DNA of 64,000 nt from Ramlibacter sp. WS9 (GCF_003797765.1 NZ_RKMB01000015.1:62001-126000); one strand, 5' to 3'. Shown: positions 17,262 through 26,159, numbered from the stretch's first letter. Numbers and translations are program-made. The notes: generated from the sequence alone by a model not told the origin.

Positions 17262-18476
17262 TCACGCCGTGCGCGCGCGACCGCCCTTCTCAGCCCAGGT
17301 CCGCGTCCAGCGGATCTGCATGGTGCGCAGCATCAACAGGACCAGCACCGTGCAGAGCGAGAACAGCACGAAGCCCCACAGGTACGTGCCGGTGTACTGT
17401 TTGGAAAGCCCCATCGCATTGGGGACGAGCCCGCCGCCCAGTGCGCCCACCTCGCCGATCATCGAGCCTGCCACGGCCGTGGCCAGCGGCCAGCGCAGCG
17501 GCACGAGCTGGAAGAGGGCGCCGTTGCCCGCGCCCAGCGCGCCGAAGCACAGCATGAAGAGCAAAGTAGTTGCCACCAGCGAATTGCCGGCCAGGCCGCA
17601 CAACACCAGTGTCACGGCCACGGTGGCCAGCACCGCGGTGAGGGTGTTCACGCCGCCCCAGTGGTCGGAAATCCAGCCGCCGAAGATGCGCACCGCGGCG
17701 CCCATGAAAGCCGCCAGCATGGACAGCTGGCCGGCTTGCACCTTGCTCACGCCGAACTGGTCGTAGTAGTACGAGGGCAGGAAGGTGGTGAGCCCGATGA
17801 AGCCGCCGAACGTCACAGCGTAGATCACGCTGAAGGCCCAGCCGTCTTTCTCGAACAAGCAGGCGATGTGCTCGCGCAGCGGCGCGTGCGGCGCGATATC
17901 CGGCGGCTCCTTGGCAAAGAAGATCATCGCCAGCATCGGCAGCAGCATGGCCACTGCGGCGATGCCGTAAACCGTCTGCCAGCCGAGACGCTGCGCCAAC
18001 GCGGGCGCGACCAGTACGGAGACGGCCGTTCCCACGTTGCCTGCCCCCACAAGGCCCATGGCCAGGCCCTTGTACCGCGCGGGGAAAGAGCCCGAGCCCA
18101 GGCTCAATGCCACGCCGAAGCTGGCCCCGGCGATGCCCAGCAGCACGCCCATGGCCAGCAGGCTGCCGTACGAATCAACGAAGAAATAGCCGAACAGCAG
18201 CGCCACCATGATCAACGCCATCTCGACCAGCGTGGCATTCTTTCGGCCGATGTACTGGGCCAGGATGCCCAGCGGAAAGCGCATTAGCGCACCCGCGAAA
18301 ATGGGCACCGACAGCATCACGCCCTTCTGCGCGGGCGAGAGGTTGTAGGCCTCCGTGATGAAGGGCGCCATGGCGCCGTTCATCACCCAGATGCAGCAGG
18401 AAAACGCGAAGTAGAAGAACGCGGCGCCGAGCGTCGGGGCGTGGCCGGCGCCCAGGAAATTGCGGATGCCTGCCAT
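17262..18476 (-). CDS. narK: NarK-family nitrate/nitrite transporter, second copy
   Basis: 404 aa, 12 hydrophobic segments, MFS fold of the NNP family. Family signatures are GASFGVALSLGSG in TM5 and GAGNGALFQLVP in TM11. The substrate-binding arginines are present in FAGALMRFPLG (TM2) and AAVRIFGGWISD (TM8). Cytoplasmic-membrane nitrate uptake or nitrate/nitrite exchange is expected. It starts inside the stop of the first copy (TAATG) and shares long nucleotide stretches with it, so the pair is a tandem duplication. It is convergent with the kinase gene, 7 bases away. Confidence 0.94.
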   Translation of the reverse strand: MAGIRNFLGAGHAPTLGAAFFYFAFSCCIWVMNGAMAPFITEAYNLSPAQKGVMLSVPIFAGALMRFPLGILAQYIGRKNATLVEMALIMVALLFGYFFVDSYGSLLAMGVLLGIAGASFGVALSLGSGSFPARYKGLAMGLVGAGNVGTAVSVLVAPALAQRLGWQTVYGIAAVAMLLPMLAMIFFAKEPPDIAPHAPLREHIACLFEKDGWAFSVIYAVTFGGFIGLTTFLPSYYYDQFGVSKVQAGQLSMLAAFMGAAVRIFGGWISDHWGGVNTLTAVLATVAVTLVLCGLAGNSLVATTLLFMLCFGALGAGNGALFQLVPLRWPLATAVAGSMIGEVGALGGGLVPNAMGLSKQYTGTYLWGFVLFSLCTVLVLLMLRTMQIRWTRTWAEKGGRARTA

Positions 18477-19729
18477 TACTTGGCCGTGGCCAGCCTGGTC
18501 TTGCCCTCCGGCTCAACGGTTGCCGGCCGTGCGCGGCCACCCTTTTCGGCCCAGGTGCGGGTCCAGCGCAGCTGCATCACGCGCAGCATCACCAGCATGG
18601 CGACGGCCAGCACGGCGAAGGCGAGGAAACCCCAGAAATAGGTGCCCGTGAACTGCTTGGACAGGCCCATGGCATTGGGCAGGAATCCGCCGCCCAGCGC
18701 GCCGATCTCGCCGATCATGGAGCCGGCGACGGCCGTGGCCAGCGGCCAGCGAAGCGGCACCAGTTGGAACAGCGCGCCGTTGCCCGCGCCCAGCGCGGCG
18801 AAGCACAGCATGAACAGCAAGGTGGTGACGGTGAGCGAGCTGCCAGCGAGGCCGCACAGCACCAGCGTGACGGCCACGACGCCCAGCACTCCGGTAAGGG
18901 TGTTGATGCCGCCGACGCGATCCGAGATGTAGCCGCCCACCACGCGGATGGCCGAGCCCATCAGGGCTGCCAGCATCGTGAGCTGGCCCGCCTGGACCTT
19001 GGTGACGCCGAATTGGTCGTGGAAGTAGGTGGGCAGGAAGCTGGCCAGGCCGATGAAGCCGCCGAAGGTGATGACGTAGATCAGGCTGAAGGCCCAGCCG
19101 TCCTTTTCGAACAGGCAGGCGATGTGCTCGCGGAAGGTCTGGTGCTCGATGTCCGGCGGCTCTTTTGCGAAGACCACCATCACCACCATCGGGATCAGCA
19201 TGAAGAAGGCAGCGATGCCGTAGACCGCTTGCCAGCCATAGGCCATGGCCAGCGGCGGGGCGAACAGCACTGCCAGCACGGTGCCGGAGTTGCCGGCGCC
19301 CGCGATGCCCATCGCCAGCCCCTTGTACTTGGGCGGGTACCAGCCCGAACCCAGTGACAGCGCCACGCCGAAACTGGCGCCCGCGATGCCCAGCAGCACG
19401 CCCATCGCGATCACGTGGTCATACGAGCTGATGAAGAAGAACCCGAACGCCAGCGCCGCGACGATCATGCCCATCTCGACCAGTGCCGCATTCTTGCGCC
19501 CGATGTACTGCGCCAGGACGCCGAGGGGAAACCGCATGACGGCACCGGCCAGGATCGGTACCGAGATCATGAAGCCCTTTTGGGCAGCCGTGAGCTGATA
19601 CGCCTCACTGATGAAAGGTGCCATCGCACCATTCAGGACCCATACCGCGAAGCAGAAGTCGAAGTACAGGAACGCGGCAAACAATGTCGGTGCGTGGCCC
19701 GACTTCAGAAAGGTGCGAAAACCCGCCAT
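18476..19729 (-). CDS. narK: NarK-family nitrate/nitrite transporter, first copy
   Basis: 417 aa, 12 predicted membrane segments with the NNP signatures GASFGVALSLGSG and GAGNGALFQLVP and arginines in AGAVMRFPLG and GSAIRVVGGYISD. Elsewhere, tandem NarK1/NarK2 pairs combine a proton-nitrate symporter with a nitrate/nitrite antiporter; which copy is which cannot be read here. It has its own sigma-54 promoter (19775-19790) and a leader of about 35 bases. The extra C-terminal tail (RPATVEPEGKTRLATAK) distinguishes it from the second copy. Confidence 0.94.
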   Translation of the reverse strand: MAGFRTFLKSGHAPTLFAAFLYFDFCFAVWVLNGAMAPFISEAYQLTAAQKGFMISVPILAGAVMRFPLGVLAQYIGRKNAALVEMGMIVAALAFGFFFISSYDHVIAMGVLLGIAGASFGVALSLGSGWYPPKYKGLAMGIAGAGNSGTVLAVLFAPPLAMAYGWQAVYGIAAFFMLIPMVVMVVFAKEPPDIEHQTFREHIACLFEKDGWAFSLIYVITFGGFIGLASFLPTYFHDQFGVTKVQAGQLTMLAALMGSAIRVVGGYISDRVGGINTLTGVLGVVAVTLVLCGLAGSSLTVTTLLFMLCFAALGAGNGALFQLVPLRWPLATAVAGSMIGEIGALGGGFLPNAMGLSKQFTGTYFWGFLAFAVLAVAMLVMLRVMQLRWTRTWAEKGGRARPATVEPEGKTRLATAK

Positions 19730-19774
19730 GGTGCAAATCCTCTGTGAGGCATATCGTTAAGTTCACAGAATCAG

Positions 19775-19790
19775 TGCGAGAAACGTGCCA
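19775..19790 (-). promoter_or_regulatory. Sigma-54 promoter of the narK pair
   Basis: Minus strand reads TGGCACGTTTCTCGCA; GG and GC are 10 bases apart. The -24 part is a perfect consensus and the -12 part has TCGCA for TTGCA. Predicted start near 19764, about 35 bases before narK. Confidence 0.8.
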
Positions 19791-19850
19791 GCGTGGGGCA
19801 CGCCAAATCGCCCGCCTTCGCATCAATGCGGGGCGTTCAGCGGGCGCAAT

Positions 19851-19865
19851 TGGTGCGCCGCACCA
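19851..19865. promoter_or_regulatory. GGTGC/GCACC dyad upstream of narK
   Basis: TGGTGC-GCC-GCACCA is a perfect inverted repeat about 65 bases upstream of the -24 element, a usual place for an NtrC-type activator. The half-site orientation differs from the standard GCAC-N7-GTGC, so the protein that binds it is uncertain. Confidence 0.4.
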
Positions 19866-19888
19866 CTTTGGTTTTGCGGCGGGCCGTC

Positions 19889-20350
19889 CTAGTGCCTCTT
19901 CTCCATGTCCACGCACACCATCGCCGGCTGGTGGTTCCAGCGCAGCGTGATCACGTACGGGTGCTTGCGCACCCGGGCGCGCACGCCCGAGCTGCCGTGC
20001 AGCTTCATGGGGACCGAGATATTCAATCCGGCGCCAAGCGTCTTGCGGGCATTGCCGCCCAGCGTGTTGGCAATCTCGCCCACGGCGTCCAGCAGGTTGC
20101 TCTCCGACAGGTCAGTCTCGCCTTGCAGCAGGAGCAGTTCCTTCAGCAGCTGCGGCGGCATCGAAACCATGACGTGGCCGTTGTAGGTTCCCGAGAAGGT
20201 GACGATGCCGTTGAAGTCGTGGCCGTCCACGTCGCCCGTGCCGAGGAAGGCAGATGTGATCTGCGGCTCCTGCTTGGTGACCACCTGAAAGTAGCGGCGG
20301 ACGGAATCGACGAACAACTTGAGTTCGGTTTCGTGCAGGGCGTCCATCAT
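19889..20350 (-). CDS. CheX-like CheY-P phosphatase
   Basis: 153 aa. The segment LLDAVGEIANTLGGNARKTL holds the CheC/CheX/FliY phosphatase signature (DxxxExxN, here D-x3-E-x2-N, with a proline about 19 residues on in NISVPM). It would remove phosphate from the lone receiver encoded just upstream. Start is ambiguous between ATGs at 20350 (ATGA overlap with the receiver stop) and 20347; a GGAG lies just before. It is the third gene of a kinase-receiver-phosphatase unit inside the nitrate island. Confidence 0.85.
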   Translation of the reverse strand: MMDALHETELKLFVDSVRRYFQVVTKQEPQITSAFLGTGDVDGHDFNGIVTFSGTYNGHVMVSMPPQLLKELLLLQGETDLSESNLLDAVGEIANTLGGNARKTLGAGLNISVPMKLHGSSGVRARVRKHPYVITLRWNHQPAMVCVDMEKRH

Positions 20351-20718
20351 CTTGTCTCCATCACGTCCAGCAAGGCCATTTTCAGTTCGTCGTCGGAAAA
20401 GGGCTTGGCGACGAAGCCGCGCGCGCCCAGCTTGAGTGCCTGGATGGCCGTCGATTTGTCGGAAAGTGCGCTCACCACGAGGATGTTGACCTTCGGCAGG
20501 ATGCGCAGCAGCTGGCCGATGCACTCGACACCGTCCATCTCGGGCATGGTCAGGTCCATGGTCACCACTTCGGGCTGGGTCGAGCGCGCAATGCGCACGG
20601 CTTCGGCGCCGTTGCGGGCCAGGCCCACCAGCGAAATGTTCGACAGGCCGCCGGCCTGCACCACGCGCGAGATGCGCGAGCGGATCATGTTGGAGTCGTC
20701 GACGATGAGGAGGCGCAT
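20347..20718 (-). CDS. Single-domain response regulator (CheY-like)
   Basis: 123 aa, receiver domain only, no output domain. Acidic pair D7/D8 (LLIVDDSN), phospho-acceptor D55 (VVTMDLTMPEMDG), and the conserved lysine in VAKPFSDDE are all present, so it should be phosphorylated. It starts 20 bases after the PilJ/CheA-like kinase and overlaps the CheX-like gene. With no DNA-binding domain it must act through protein contact or serve as a phosphate sink or relay. Confidence 0.93.
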   Translation of the reverse strand: MRLLIVDDSNMIRSRISRVVQAGGLSNISLVGLARNGAEAVRIARSTQPEVVTMDLTMPEMDGVECIGQLLRILPKVNILVVSALSDKSTAIQALKLGARGFVAKPFSDDELKMALLDVMETR

Positions 20719-20738
20719 GGCAGTGGACTTCTTTACGG

Positions 20739-22862
20739 TCAGGCGGCGAATTTGATCTTGAACTCGGTGAACTGGCCCGGCGTCGAGCTGAGCAGCAGGC
20801 GAGCGCCGAGCTTCTGTACGTTGGCCTGCACGACGTCCAGGCCAACGCCGCGCCCCGCATGCATCGAAACGCCCGCGGCCGTCGAGAAGCCGGGTTTGAA
20901 GATGTGCGCGACGATCTGACGGTCGTCGAAGCTCTCCAGCTGGGCGGCGGTGTACCAGCCCAGATCCAGCAGCTTCTGGCGGACGCGCCCGGCGGATAAC
21001 CCGGCGCCATCGTCGCGCACGGTCAGCGACCATTCGGTCTCGCCGCGCACCAGCTGCACATCCACCTTGCCGTGCTCCGGCTTGTTGGCGGCCTTGCGCA
21101 GCATCGGCGACTCGACCCCATGCACGACGGCGTTGCGCAGCAGTTGCACCGCGATTTCGCGCACCAGTTGCCCGGTGGTGTCTTCCAGATCGCTCTGGCT
21201 GCCCATGCGGACGACCGGTTCGATCTTCTTGCCGCAATCGGTGGCCGCGTCCTGCGCCAGCTTGGCGAGCGCGGCGTTGACCGCTTCGGGTGACGCGCCG
21301 TCGTCGGCGGCCGGGCGCTGCAGCCCTGTCAGGCTCTTGAGCGCGGAGATCTTGGTGAGCAGGTCCTCGACTGGCAGCGGCAATGACAACAGCGCGGAAC
21401 CCAGGTCGCCACCCGAATTGCGAATGCGCAGCAGCTCGCTCTCGAAGGCATGGGCCTGGTTGGCGACGGTGTCCAGCCCGAGCGTCCCTGCATCGCCCTT
21501 GAGCGAGTGCACGCGGCGGGCGATCTCGTCCAGCCGTTTCAGGATCGCGGACTCGCCGTTCGCCGCCGACGTGCTGCGCATGATGTCGTTGATCTCCAGC
21601 AGGCTGCCTTCGGCGCGATAGACGAACTGGCGCAGCAAGGCCGGGTCGGCGTCGATCGCCTTCAGCAGCATCGAAAACTCTTTTTGCGAGCGCGTGCGTT
21701 CGGTCTGCAGCCGCGTCTCCAGTTCGATGCGCGCGGAGATGTCCTGAACGGTGACCAGCAAGTGACGCACTGCGCCGCCTTCCTGCACGCGGTTGAAGTG
21801 GAACGACAGGTGGCGCCGCGCGTCGGCGCCCAGGCGGTTCTTGATCGCAACCTCGACTTCCGACAGCGGGTTGATGCCTTGAACCAGCGACTCCTTGACG
21901 TGCGGCGCGAACAGGAGCTGCACATAGTCGCGGGCGTCCGTCAGTGCCTTTTCCGAGACCAGCGGCTGCAGGAGGGCGAAGAAGTTGTCGCCCGGCGTCA
22001 GTTGGCGTCCGAAGAGCGTGTGAGCGGATTGGGACAGCTGCGAGCCGAGCTGGAAATCCGGCGTGATGAGGAACAGGCCCTCGCGCACGCTGGTCAGGAT
22101 TTCGCGGTTCTCTTCGTTGGCCGTTTCAATGGCCGCGTCCGAGGTGCGCAGGCGCGTCAAGAACTTGAACAGGATGAAGATGAAGTTCAGCAGCGCGAGC
22201 ACGATCCCGCCCGTCTGAACCATGCGAAGCGTGCTCGCCCGAGACGCGCCGATAGCCTGCGTCTCCGTGACGAAATCATTGGCGATGCCGAGCAGCTTGA
22301 TGTTGTTGGCCTGACTGTAGGCCAGGGCGTCGGCGAGCTGCTGCGGCGTGAAGCTGTCGAGATTGAGCGGCTGCAGCCGCTCGAAGTAGGGCCGCCACAG
22401 CGCTTCTACCTGGTCTTCCAGCTCCCTGCCGCGCGGCGATGTGACGGCTTCCAGGAACACGGGCTTGCCGTCGCCGCCGGGCACCGTGGCGCCTTCGCGA
22501 AAGGCCGAGTGCGAAAGGTTGAAGATCTTGGCGCCGGCGCGCAGCTCGGCCAGCGTCTCGGGCTTGTACGGCTTGTCGGAAACGCGCGCGGCGTCCAGCT
22601 CCAGCAACGTGCGTGCGATGCGTTGCGACACGTAGCGCTGCCGGCCCGCCAGGTTGATGGCCACCGTGTCCTGGTCGATCTTGAACGAGGTGTAGAAGTT
22701 CAACACCAGCACGCCGATGTCGAACAGCAGGAAGAATGCCACCGCGATGATGATCTCGCGGTACTTGCCGAACGAAAATCCCTGTCCGGCCCGGTTGCCG
22801 CGCGCCAAAGGCGTCTTGCCGGCCGGCTGGCCGGTGGAGGGAAGGGGCAAGACTGCAGACAT
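20739..22862 (-). CDS. PilJ-sensor, CheA-like hybrid (Hpt plus HATPase) histidine kinase
   Basis: 707 aa. TM1 is at about 37-57. A PilJ/NarX-like periplasmic sensor follows with the P-box-like GRQRYVSQRI at 73-82, then TM2 at about 218-236 and a PAS-like region about 250-380. An Hpt domain has the phospho-acceptor H452 in RRVHSLKGDAGTLG. The HATPase has N-box N577 (LLRNAVVHG), G1 DDGAG at 617-621 and G2 GRGVGLD at 670-676. There is no CheA P3 dimerisation helix bundle of normal size and no CheW-like domain. The P-box and location suggest nitrate or nitrite as the signal; phosphate would go to the receiver at 20347-20718. AGGAG precedes the ATG by 6 bases. Confidence 0.9.
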   Translation of the reverse strand: MSAVLPLPSTGQPAGKTPLARGNRAGQGFSFGKYREIIIAVAFFLLFDIGVLVLNFYTSFKIDQDTVAINLAGRQRYVSQRIARTLLELDAARVSDKPYKPETLAELRAGAKIFNLSHSAFREGATVPGGDGKPVFLEAVTSPRGRELEDQVEALWRPYFERLQPLNLDSFTPQQLADALAYSQANNIKLLGIANDFVTETQAIGASRASTLRMVQTGGIVLALLNFIFILFKFLTRLRTSDAAIETANEENREILTSVREGLFLITPDFQLGSQLSQSAHTLFGRQLTPGDNFFALLQPLVSEKALTDARDYVQLLFAPHVKESLVQGINPLSEVEVAIKNRLGADARRHLSFHFNRVQEGGAVRHLLVTVQDISARIELETRLQTERTRSQKEFSMLLKAIDADPALLRQFVYRAEGSLLEINDIMRSTSAANGESAILKRLDEIARRVHSLKGDAGTLGLDTVANQAHAFESELLRIRNSGGDLGSALLSLPLPVEDLLTKISALKSLTGLQRPAADDGASPEAVNAALAKLAQDAATDCGKKIEPVVRMGSQSDLEDTTGQLVREIAVQLLRNAVVHGVESPMLRKAANKPEHGKVDVQLVRGETEWSLTVRDDGAGLSAGRVRQKLLDLGWYTAAQLESFDDRQIVAHIFKPGFSTAAGVSMHAGRGVGLDVVQANVQKLGARLLLSSTPGQFTEFKIKFAA

Positions 22863-22884
22863 GGAGGGCTCCTGTTGTCTATTC

Positions 22885-22969
22885 GGGGGCCACCGCGGAA
22901 CCGGCTTTGCCGGGCCGCTGGTGGCGCCCCCTTGAGGGGGAGGCGCCGCAGGCGCTTCGGGGGTGGGTC
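22885..22969. repeat. GC-rich palindromic repeat between nrtD and the sensor kinase
   Basis: Contains two small hairpins: CCGGC-TTT-GCCGG at 22901-22913 and CCCCC-TTGA-GGGGG at 22927-22940, then a GGCGCC/GGCGC stretch. Of a different type from the repeats at 16283 and 26327. It fills almost all of the 113-base gap and could act as a processing or stability element between two parts of a long transcript. Confidence 0.7.
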
Positions 22970-22975
22970 ATGCTC

Positions 22976-23791
22976 TTAGGCGGCGAGCTTCTCCACATGG
23001 GATTGGCGGGTGTAGAGGAAGTCGATGACCGCCTTGCGGTAGTGCACGTAGTTGCGGTCTTCGGCGAGCGCGATCCGGTCGCGCGGGCGCGGCAGCTCTA
23101 CGGCGAGCACTTCGCCGATCGTCGCGGCGGGGCCGTTCGTCATCATCACGATGCGGTCCGACAGCAGCACGGCTTCGTCCACGTCGTGCGTGACCATCAC
23201 GACGGTGCTCTGTGTCTTGGCGACGATCTGCAGCAGCTCGTCCTGCAGCTTGGCGCGGGTCAATGCATCCAGCGCGCCGAACGGTTCGTCCAGCAGCAGC
23301 ACGTTGGGCTCCATCGACAGCGCGCGTGCGATGCCCACGCGCTGCTTCATGCCACCGGAGATCTCTCCGGGACGTTTCTGTGCCGCCGGGGTCAATCCAA
23401 CCAGCGCCAGCGCGGCATCGGTGCGCGCCTTGAGCTGGCTGCGGCTTTCGGCGGCGCCGAAGACGCGCTCGACCGCCAGGTAGACGTTCTCGAAGCAGGT
23501 CAGCCACGGCAGCAGCGAGTGGTTCTGGAACACCACGCCGCGGTCCGGGCCCGGGCCGGCGATTTCGCGGTTGGCGCAGATGAGGTGACCCTGGGTCGGC
23601 GTAGTGAGCCCGGCGATCAGGTTCAGCAGCGTGGACTTGCCGCAGCCCGAGTGGCCGATCAGCGCGACGAACTCGCCCTTGGCGACCGTGAGGTTGATGT
23701 CGCGCAAGGCGACGAACGGGCCCTTGCTCGTCTTGAAGGTCTGCTCGACGCCTTCGATCTGGATGTATTTGGTGGTCAGGTTGGCGCTCAT
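22976..23791 (-). CDS. nrtD: Nitrate ABC transporter, ATP-binding protein
   Basis: 271 aa. Walker A GHSGCGKST, signature ISGGMKQRVGIARAL and Walker B VLLLDEPFGALD are all intact, followed by the switch region VTHDVDEAVLLSDR. It powers uptake through NrtB. The protein is the short NrtD type without the NrtC-like fused substrate-binding domain. It begins 10 bases after nrtB. Confidence 0.94.
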   Translation of the reverse strand: MSANLTTKYIQIEGVEQTFKTSKGPFVALRDINLTVAKGEFVALIGHSGCGKSTLLNLIAGLTTPTQGHLICANREIAGPGPDRGVVFQNHSLLPWLTCFENVYLAVERVFGAAESRSQLKARTDAALALVGLTPAAQKRPGEISGGMKQRVGIARALSMEPNVLLLDEPFGALDALTRAKLQDELLQIVAKTQSTVVMVTHDVDEAVLLSDRIVMMTNGPAATIGEVLAVELPRPRDRIALAEDRNYVHYRKAVIDFLYTRQSHVEKLAA

Positions 23792-23801
23792 GTCTGTCTC
23801 C

Positions 23802-24731
23802 TCAGGTCTTTACTTCTTCGAACGTGAATGCAGTCGCGAGCTTGATCAGCGCGAATTCCAGGATCAGGCCCACCAGACCGATCGTGAAGATCGCGATGAT
23901 GATGTTCTTGACGTTCAGGTTGTTCCACTCGTCCCACACCCAGAAGCCGATGCCGACGCCGCCGGTCAGCATCTCGGCCGCGACGATCACCAGCCACGCC
24001 GTGCCGACGGCCAGCCGCACGCCGGTGAGCATGTAAGGCAGCACGGCGGGGAACAGGATCTTGGTGACGATCTTCCACTCGGAAAGATTGAGCACGCGCG
24101 CCACGTTCATGTAGTCGCTGGGCACGCGCTGCACGCCGACGGCGGTGTTGATGATCATCGGCCAGATGGAGCAGATGAAGATGGTCCAGATGGCGGCCGG
24201 GTTGGCGCCCTTGAACACCATCAGGCCGATCGGGAGCCAGGCCAGCGGCGAGACCGGGCGAAGCAGGCTGATCAGCGGGTTGAACATCCGCGACAGGAAG
24301 GTGAAGCGGCCGATCAGGAAGCCGGCCGGGATACCTACCGCCGCCGCCATGCCGAAGCCGAAGGCCACGCGCTTGAGCGAGGACAGCACGTTCCAGCCGA
24401 TGCCCTGGTCGTTCGGGCCCTTGGAGTAGAACGGGTCGCTGAACACGTCGACCGCCTGCTTGAAGGTGTCGGTCGGCGACGGAAAGCCGCTGGCGCTGTT
24501 CATCGAGATGATGGCCCAGATGCCCACCAGGAAGCCCATGCCGAAGAACGGTGGCAGCACCTTGAGCCACAGGCCGCGCCAGTCGAAGGACGGGCGAAAC
24601 GCTGCCGGTGCTTCGACGGGGGCCGCGGTGTTAGCCGCCACTGTCTTCATGGCGGGCTTGGCCTCGCGGACGGGGACGGACGGCGCCGTGGGCGCCTTCT
24701 CGAGCGGGGAATGAAATACTGCGCTGACCAT
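23802..24731 (-). CDS. nrtB: Nitrate ABC transporter, permease
   Basis: 309 aa. A proline/alanine-rich cytoplasmic N-terminus of about 50 residues is followed by six to seven membrane segments. The EAA loop that contacts the ATPase is visible near VARVLNLSEWKIVTKILFPA. Family NrtB/SsuC. Start at ATG 24731 (MVSAVFHSPLEKAP), 29 bases after nrtA; an ATG at 24649 would remove the N-terminal tail. Confidence 0.93.
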   Translation of the reverse strand: MVSAVFHSPLEKAPTAPSVPVREAKPAMKTVAANTAAPVEAPAAFRPSFDWRGLWLKVLPPFFGMGFLVGIWAIISMNSASGFPSPTDTFKQAVDVFSDPFYSKGPNDQGIGWNVLSSLKRVAFGFGMAAAVGIPAGFLIGRFTFLSRMFNPLISLLRPVSPLAWLPIGLMVFKGANPAAIWTIFICSIWPMIINTAVGVQRVPSDYMNVARVLNLSEWKIVTKILFPAVLPYMLTGVRLAVGTAWLVIVAAEMLTGGVGIGFWVWDEWNNLNVKNIIIAIFTIGLVGLILEFALIKLATAFTFEEVKT

Positions 24732-24760
24732 GTTTGTCTCCTCGGGAATTGAATGCAAAC

Positions 24761-26005
24761 TCAGGCGTGGACCTTGAACGAGTCCGCGTACTTCTTCGGG
24801 TCCTTGCCGTCCCACACGACGCCGTCGATCATCTTGGCGGTGCGCATCGGGTCCTTCGGCACGTTGACCTTCGCCAGCGAAGCGGCGTCCTTGTACACGT
24901 CGATCTGGTTGATCTGCTTGGCGATGCCCAGGTAATCGGGGTGCTCCTTGATCAGGCCCCAGCGCTTGTGCTGCGTGAGGAACCACATGCCGTCGGTGAG
25001 GTAGGGGAAGTTCACCATGCCGTCGTTGTAGAACTTCATGTGGTTCGGGTCGTCCCAGGTCTTGCCCAGGCCGTTCTGGTAGCGGCCCAGGATGCGCTGG
25101 TTGATCGCGTCCACGCCGGTGTTGACGTAGGACTTGTCGGCCACCGTCTCGGCCATCTTCATCTTGTTCTGCAGGCCGGCGTCGATCCACTTGCCGGCTT
25201 CCAGGATGGCGGCCGTGACGGCGCGCGCGGTGTTGGGGTACTTCTTGACGAAGTCCGCAGTGGTGCCGAGCGCCTTCTCAGGATGGTCTTTCCAGATGTC
25301 CTGCGTGGTGACGCCGGTGATGCCGATGCCGTCCATGATGGCGCGGTGGCCCCAGGGCTCGCCCACGCAGTAGCCGTCCATGTTGCCCACGCGCATGTTG
25401 GCCACCATCTGGGGCGGCGGCACGGTGATGACCTTGGCGTCCTTCATCGGGTTGATGCCGTACGTCGCGAGCCAGTAATACAGCCACATCGCGTGGGTGC
25501 CGGTCGGGAAGGTCTGGGCGAAGGTGTACTCGCGCTTGTCCGTCTGCATCAGCTTCGCCAGCGAGGCGCCGTCCACGGCGCCTTTCTCGGCGAGCTTCTT
25601 GGACAGCGTAATGGCCTGGCCGTTGTGGTTCAGGTTCATCAGGACCGCCATGTCCTTCTTGGGGCCGCTGGTGCCCATGTGGACGCCGTAGATCAGGCCC
25701 CACAGCACGTGGGCCATGTCCAGCTCGCCGTTGACGAGCTTGTCGCGCACGCCGGCCCAGCTCGCTTCCTTGCTGGGCGTGATCTTGACGCCGTACTTCT
25801 TGTCGATGCCCAGCACCGAGGCCATCACCACGCTGGCGCAGTCGGTGAGCGGGATGAAGCCGATCTTGACTTCTTCTTTCTCGGGCTTGTCCGAGCCCGC
25901 GGCCCAGACGACGCTGCGCAGGGCGGGGGAGATGCCCACGGCGCCGACGGCGGCGGCCTGCAGGACACTGCGGCGCGAGAGTTTGGTTTTCAAGAGATCG
26001 GTCAT
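24761..26005 (-). CDS. nrtA: Nitrate-binding periplasmic protein of the ABC transporter
   Basis: 414 aa. N-terminal Tat-type signal (LSRRSVLQAAAVGAVG) then the NrtA/NasF fold: IGFIPLTDCASVVMA, HNGQAITLSKKLAE, YYWLATYGINP, MDGYCVGEPWGHRAI. It captures nitrate in the periplasm and hands it to NrtB. I start at the ATG at 26005, which gives a normal Tat signal; the frame is open to 26044. The leader in front carries ANTAR hairpins and a terminator, so expression depends on antitermination. Confidence 0.95.
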   Translation of the reverse strand: MTDLLKTKLSRRSVLQAAAVGAVGISPALRSVVWAAGSDKPEKEEVKIGFIPLTDCASVVMASVLGIDKKYGVKITPSKEASWAGVRDKLVNGELDMAHVLWGLIYGVHMGTSGPKKDMAVLMNLNHNGQAITLSKKLAEKGAVDGASLAKLMQTDKREYTFAQTFPTGTHAMWLYYWLATYGINPMKDAKVITVPPPQMVANMRVGNMDGYCVGEPWGHRAIMDGIGITGVTTQDIWKDHPEKALGTTADFVKKYPNTARAVTAAILEAGKWIDAGLQNKMKMAETVADKSYVNTGVDAINQRILGRYQNGLGKTWDDPNHMKFYNDGMVNFPYLTDGMWFLTQHKRWGLIKEHPDYLGIAKQINQIDVYKDAASLAKVNVPKDPMRTAKMIDGVVWDGKDPKKYADSFKVHA

Positions 26006-26047
26006 CACGTATTCGTCTCCAAACGAATTGAAAAAACAAAACAAAAA

Positions 26048-26092
26048 AAGGCGCCCTCACGCAACACGGCACCGTGTTGGTGGGGACGCCTT
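26048..26092 (-). terminator. Regulated intrinsic terminator in the nrtA leader
   Basis: On the minus strand AAGGCGTCCC pairs with GGGCGCCTT around an inner perfect hairpin (AACACGG/CCGTGTT), followed by a long T-rich run (26047 down to 26031). It lies between the promoter and nrtA, so read-through must be controlled. Confidence 0.9.
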
Positions 26093-26114
26093 CGTCCAGG
26101 TTGACCTGCGAGCT

Positions 26115-26159
26115 GCTTCGCCTTTGAAGCGGTTGCGGTCAGCGAACCTTCGTTGGTTC
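26115..26159 (-). promoter_or_regulatory. Dual-hairpin ANTAR (NasT-type) antitermination target
   Basis: Minus strand, 5' to 3': first hairpin GAACC-AACGAA-GGTTC (26159-26144), 13-base linker, second hairpin GCTTC-AAAGGC-GAAGC (26130-26115). Both loops are six bases with A at position 1 and G at position 4, the rule for ANTAR RNA targets. The AAGGC of the second loop repeats the 5' arm of the terminator. The first hairpin begins only about 3 bases after the predicted transcription start. Confidence 0.92.

Noticed and set aside
22885..22969. Terminator after nrtD
   Set aside because: Hairpins are followed by G/C-rich sequence without a T-run on the minus strand; kept only as a repeat.
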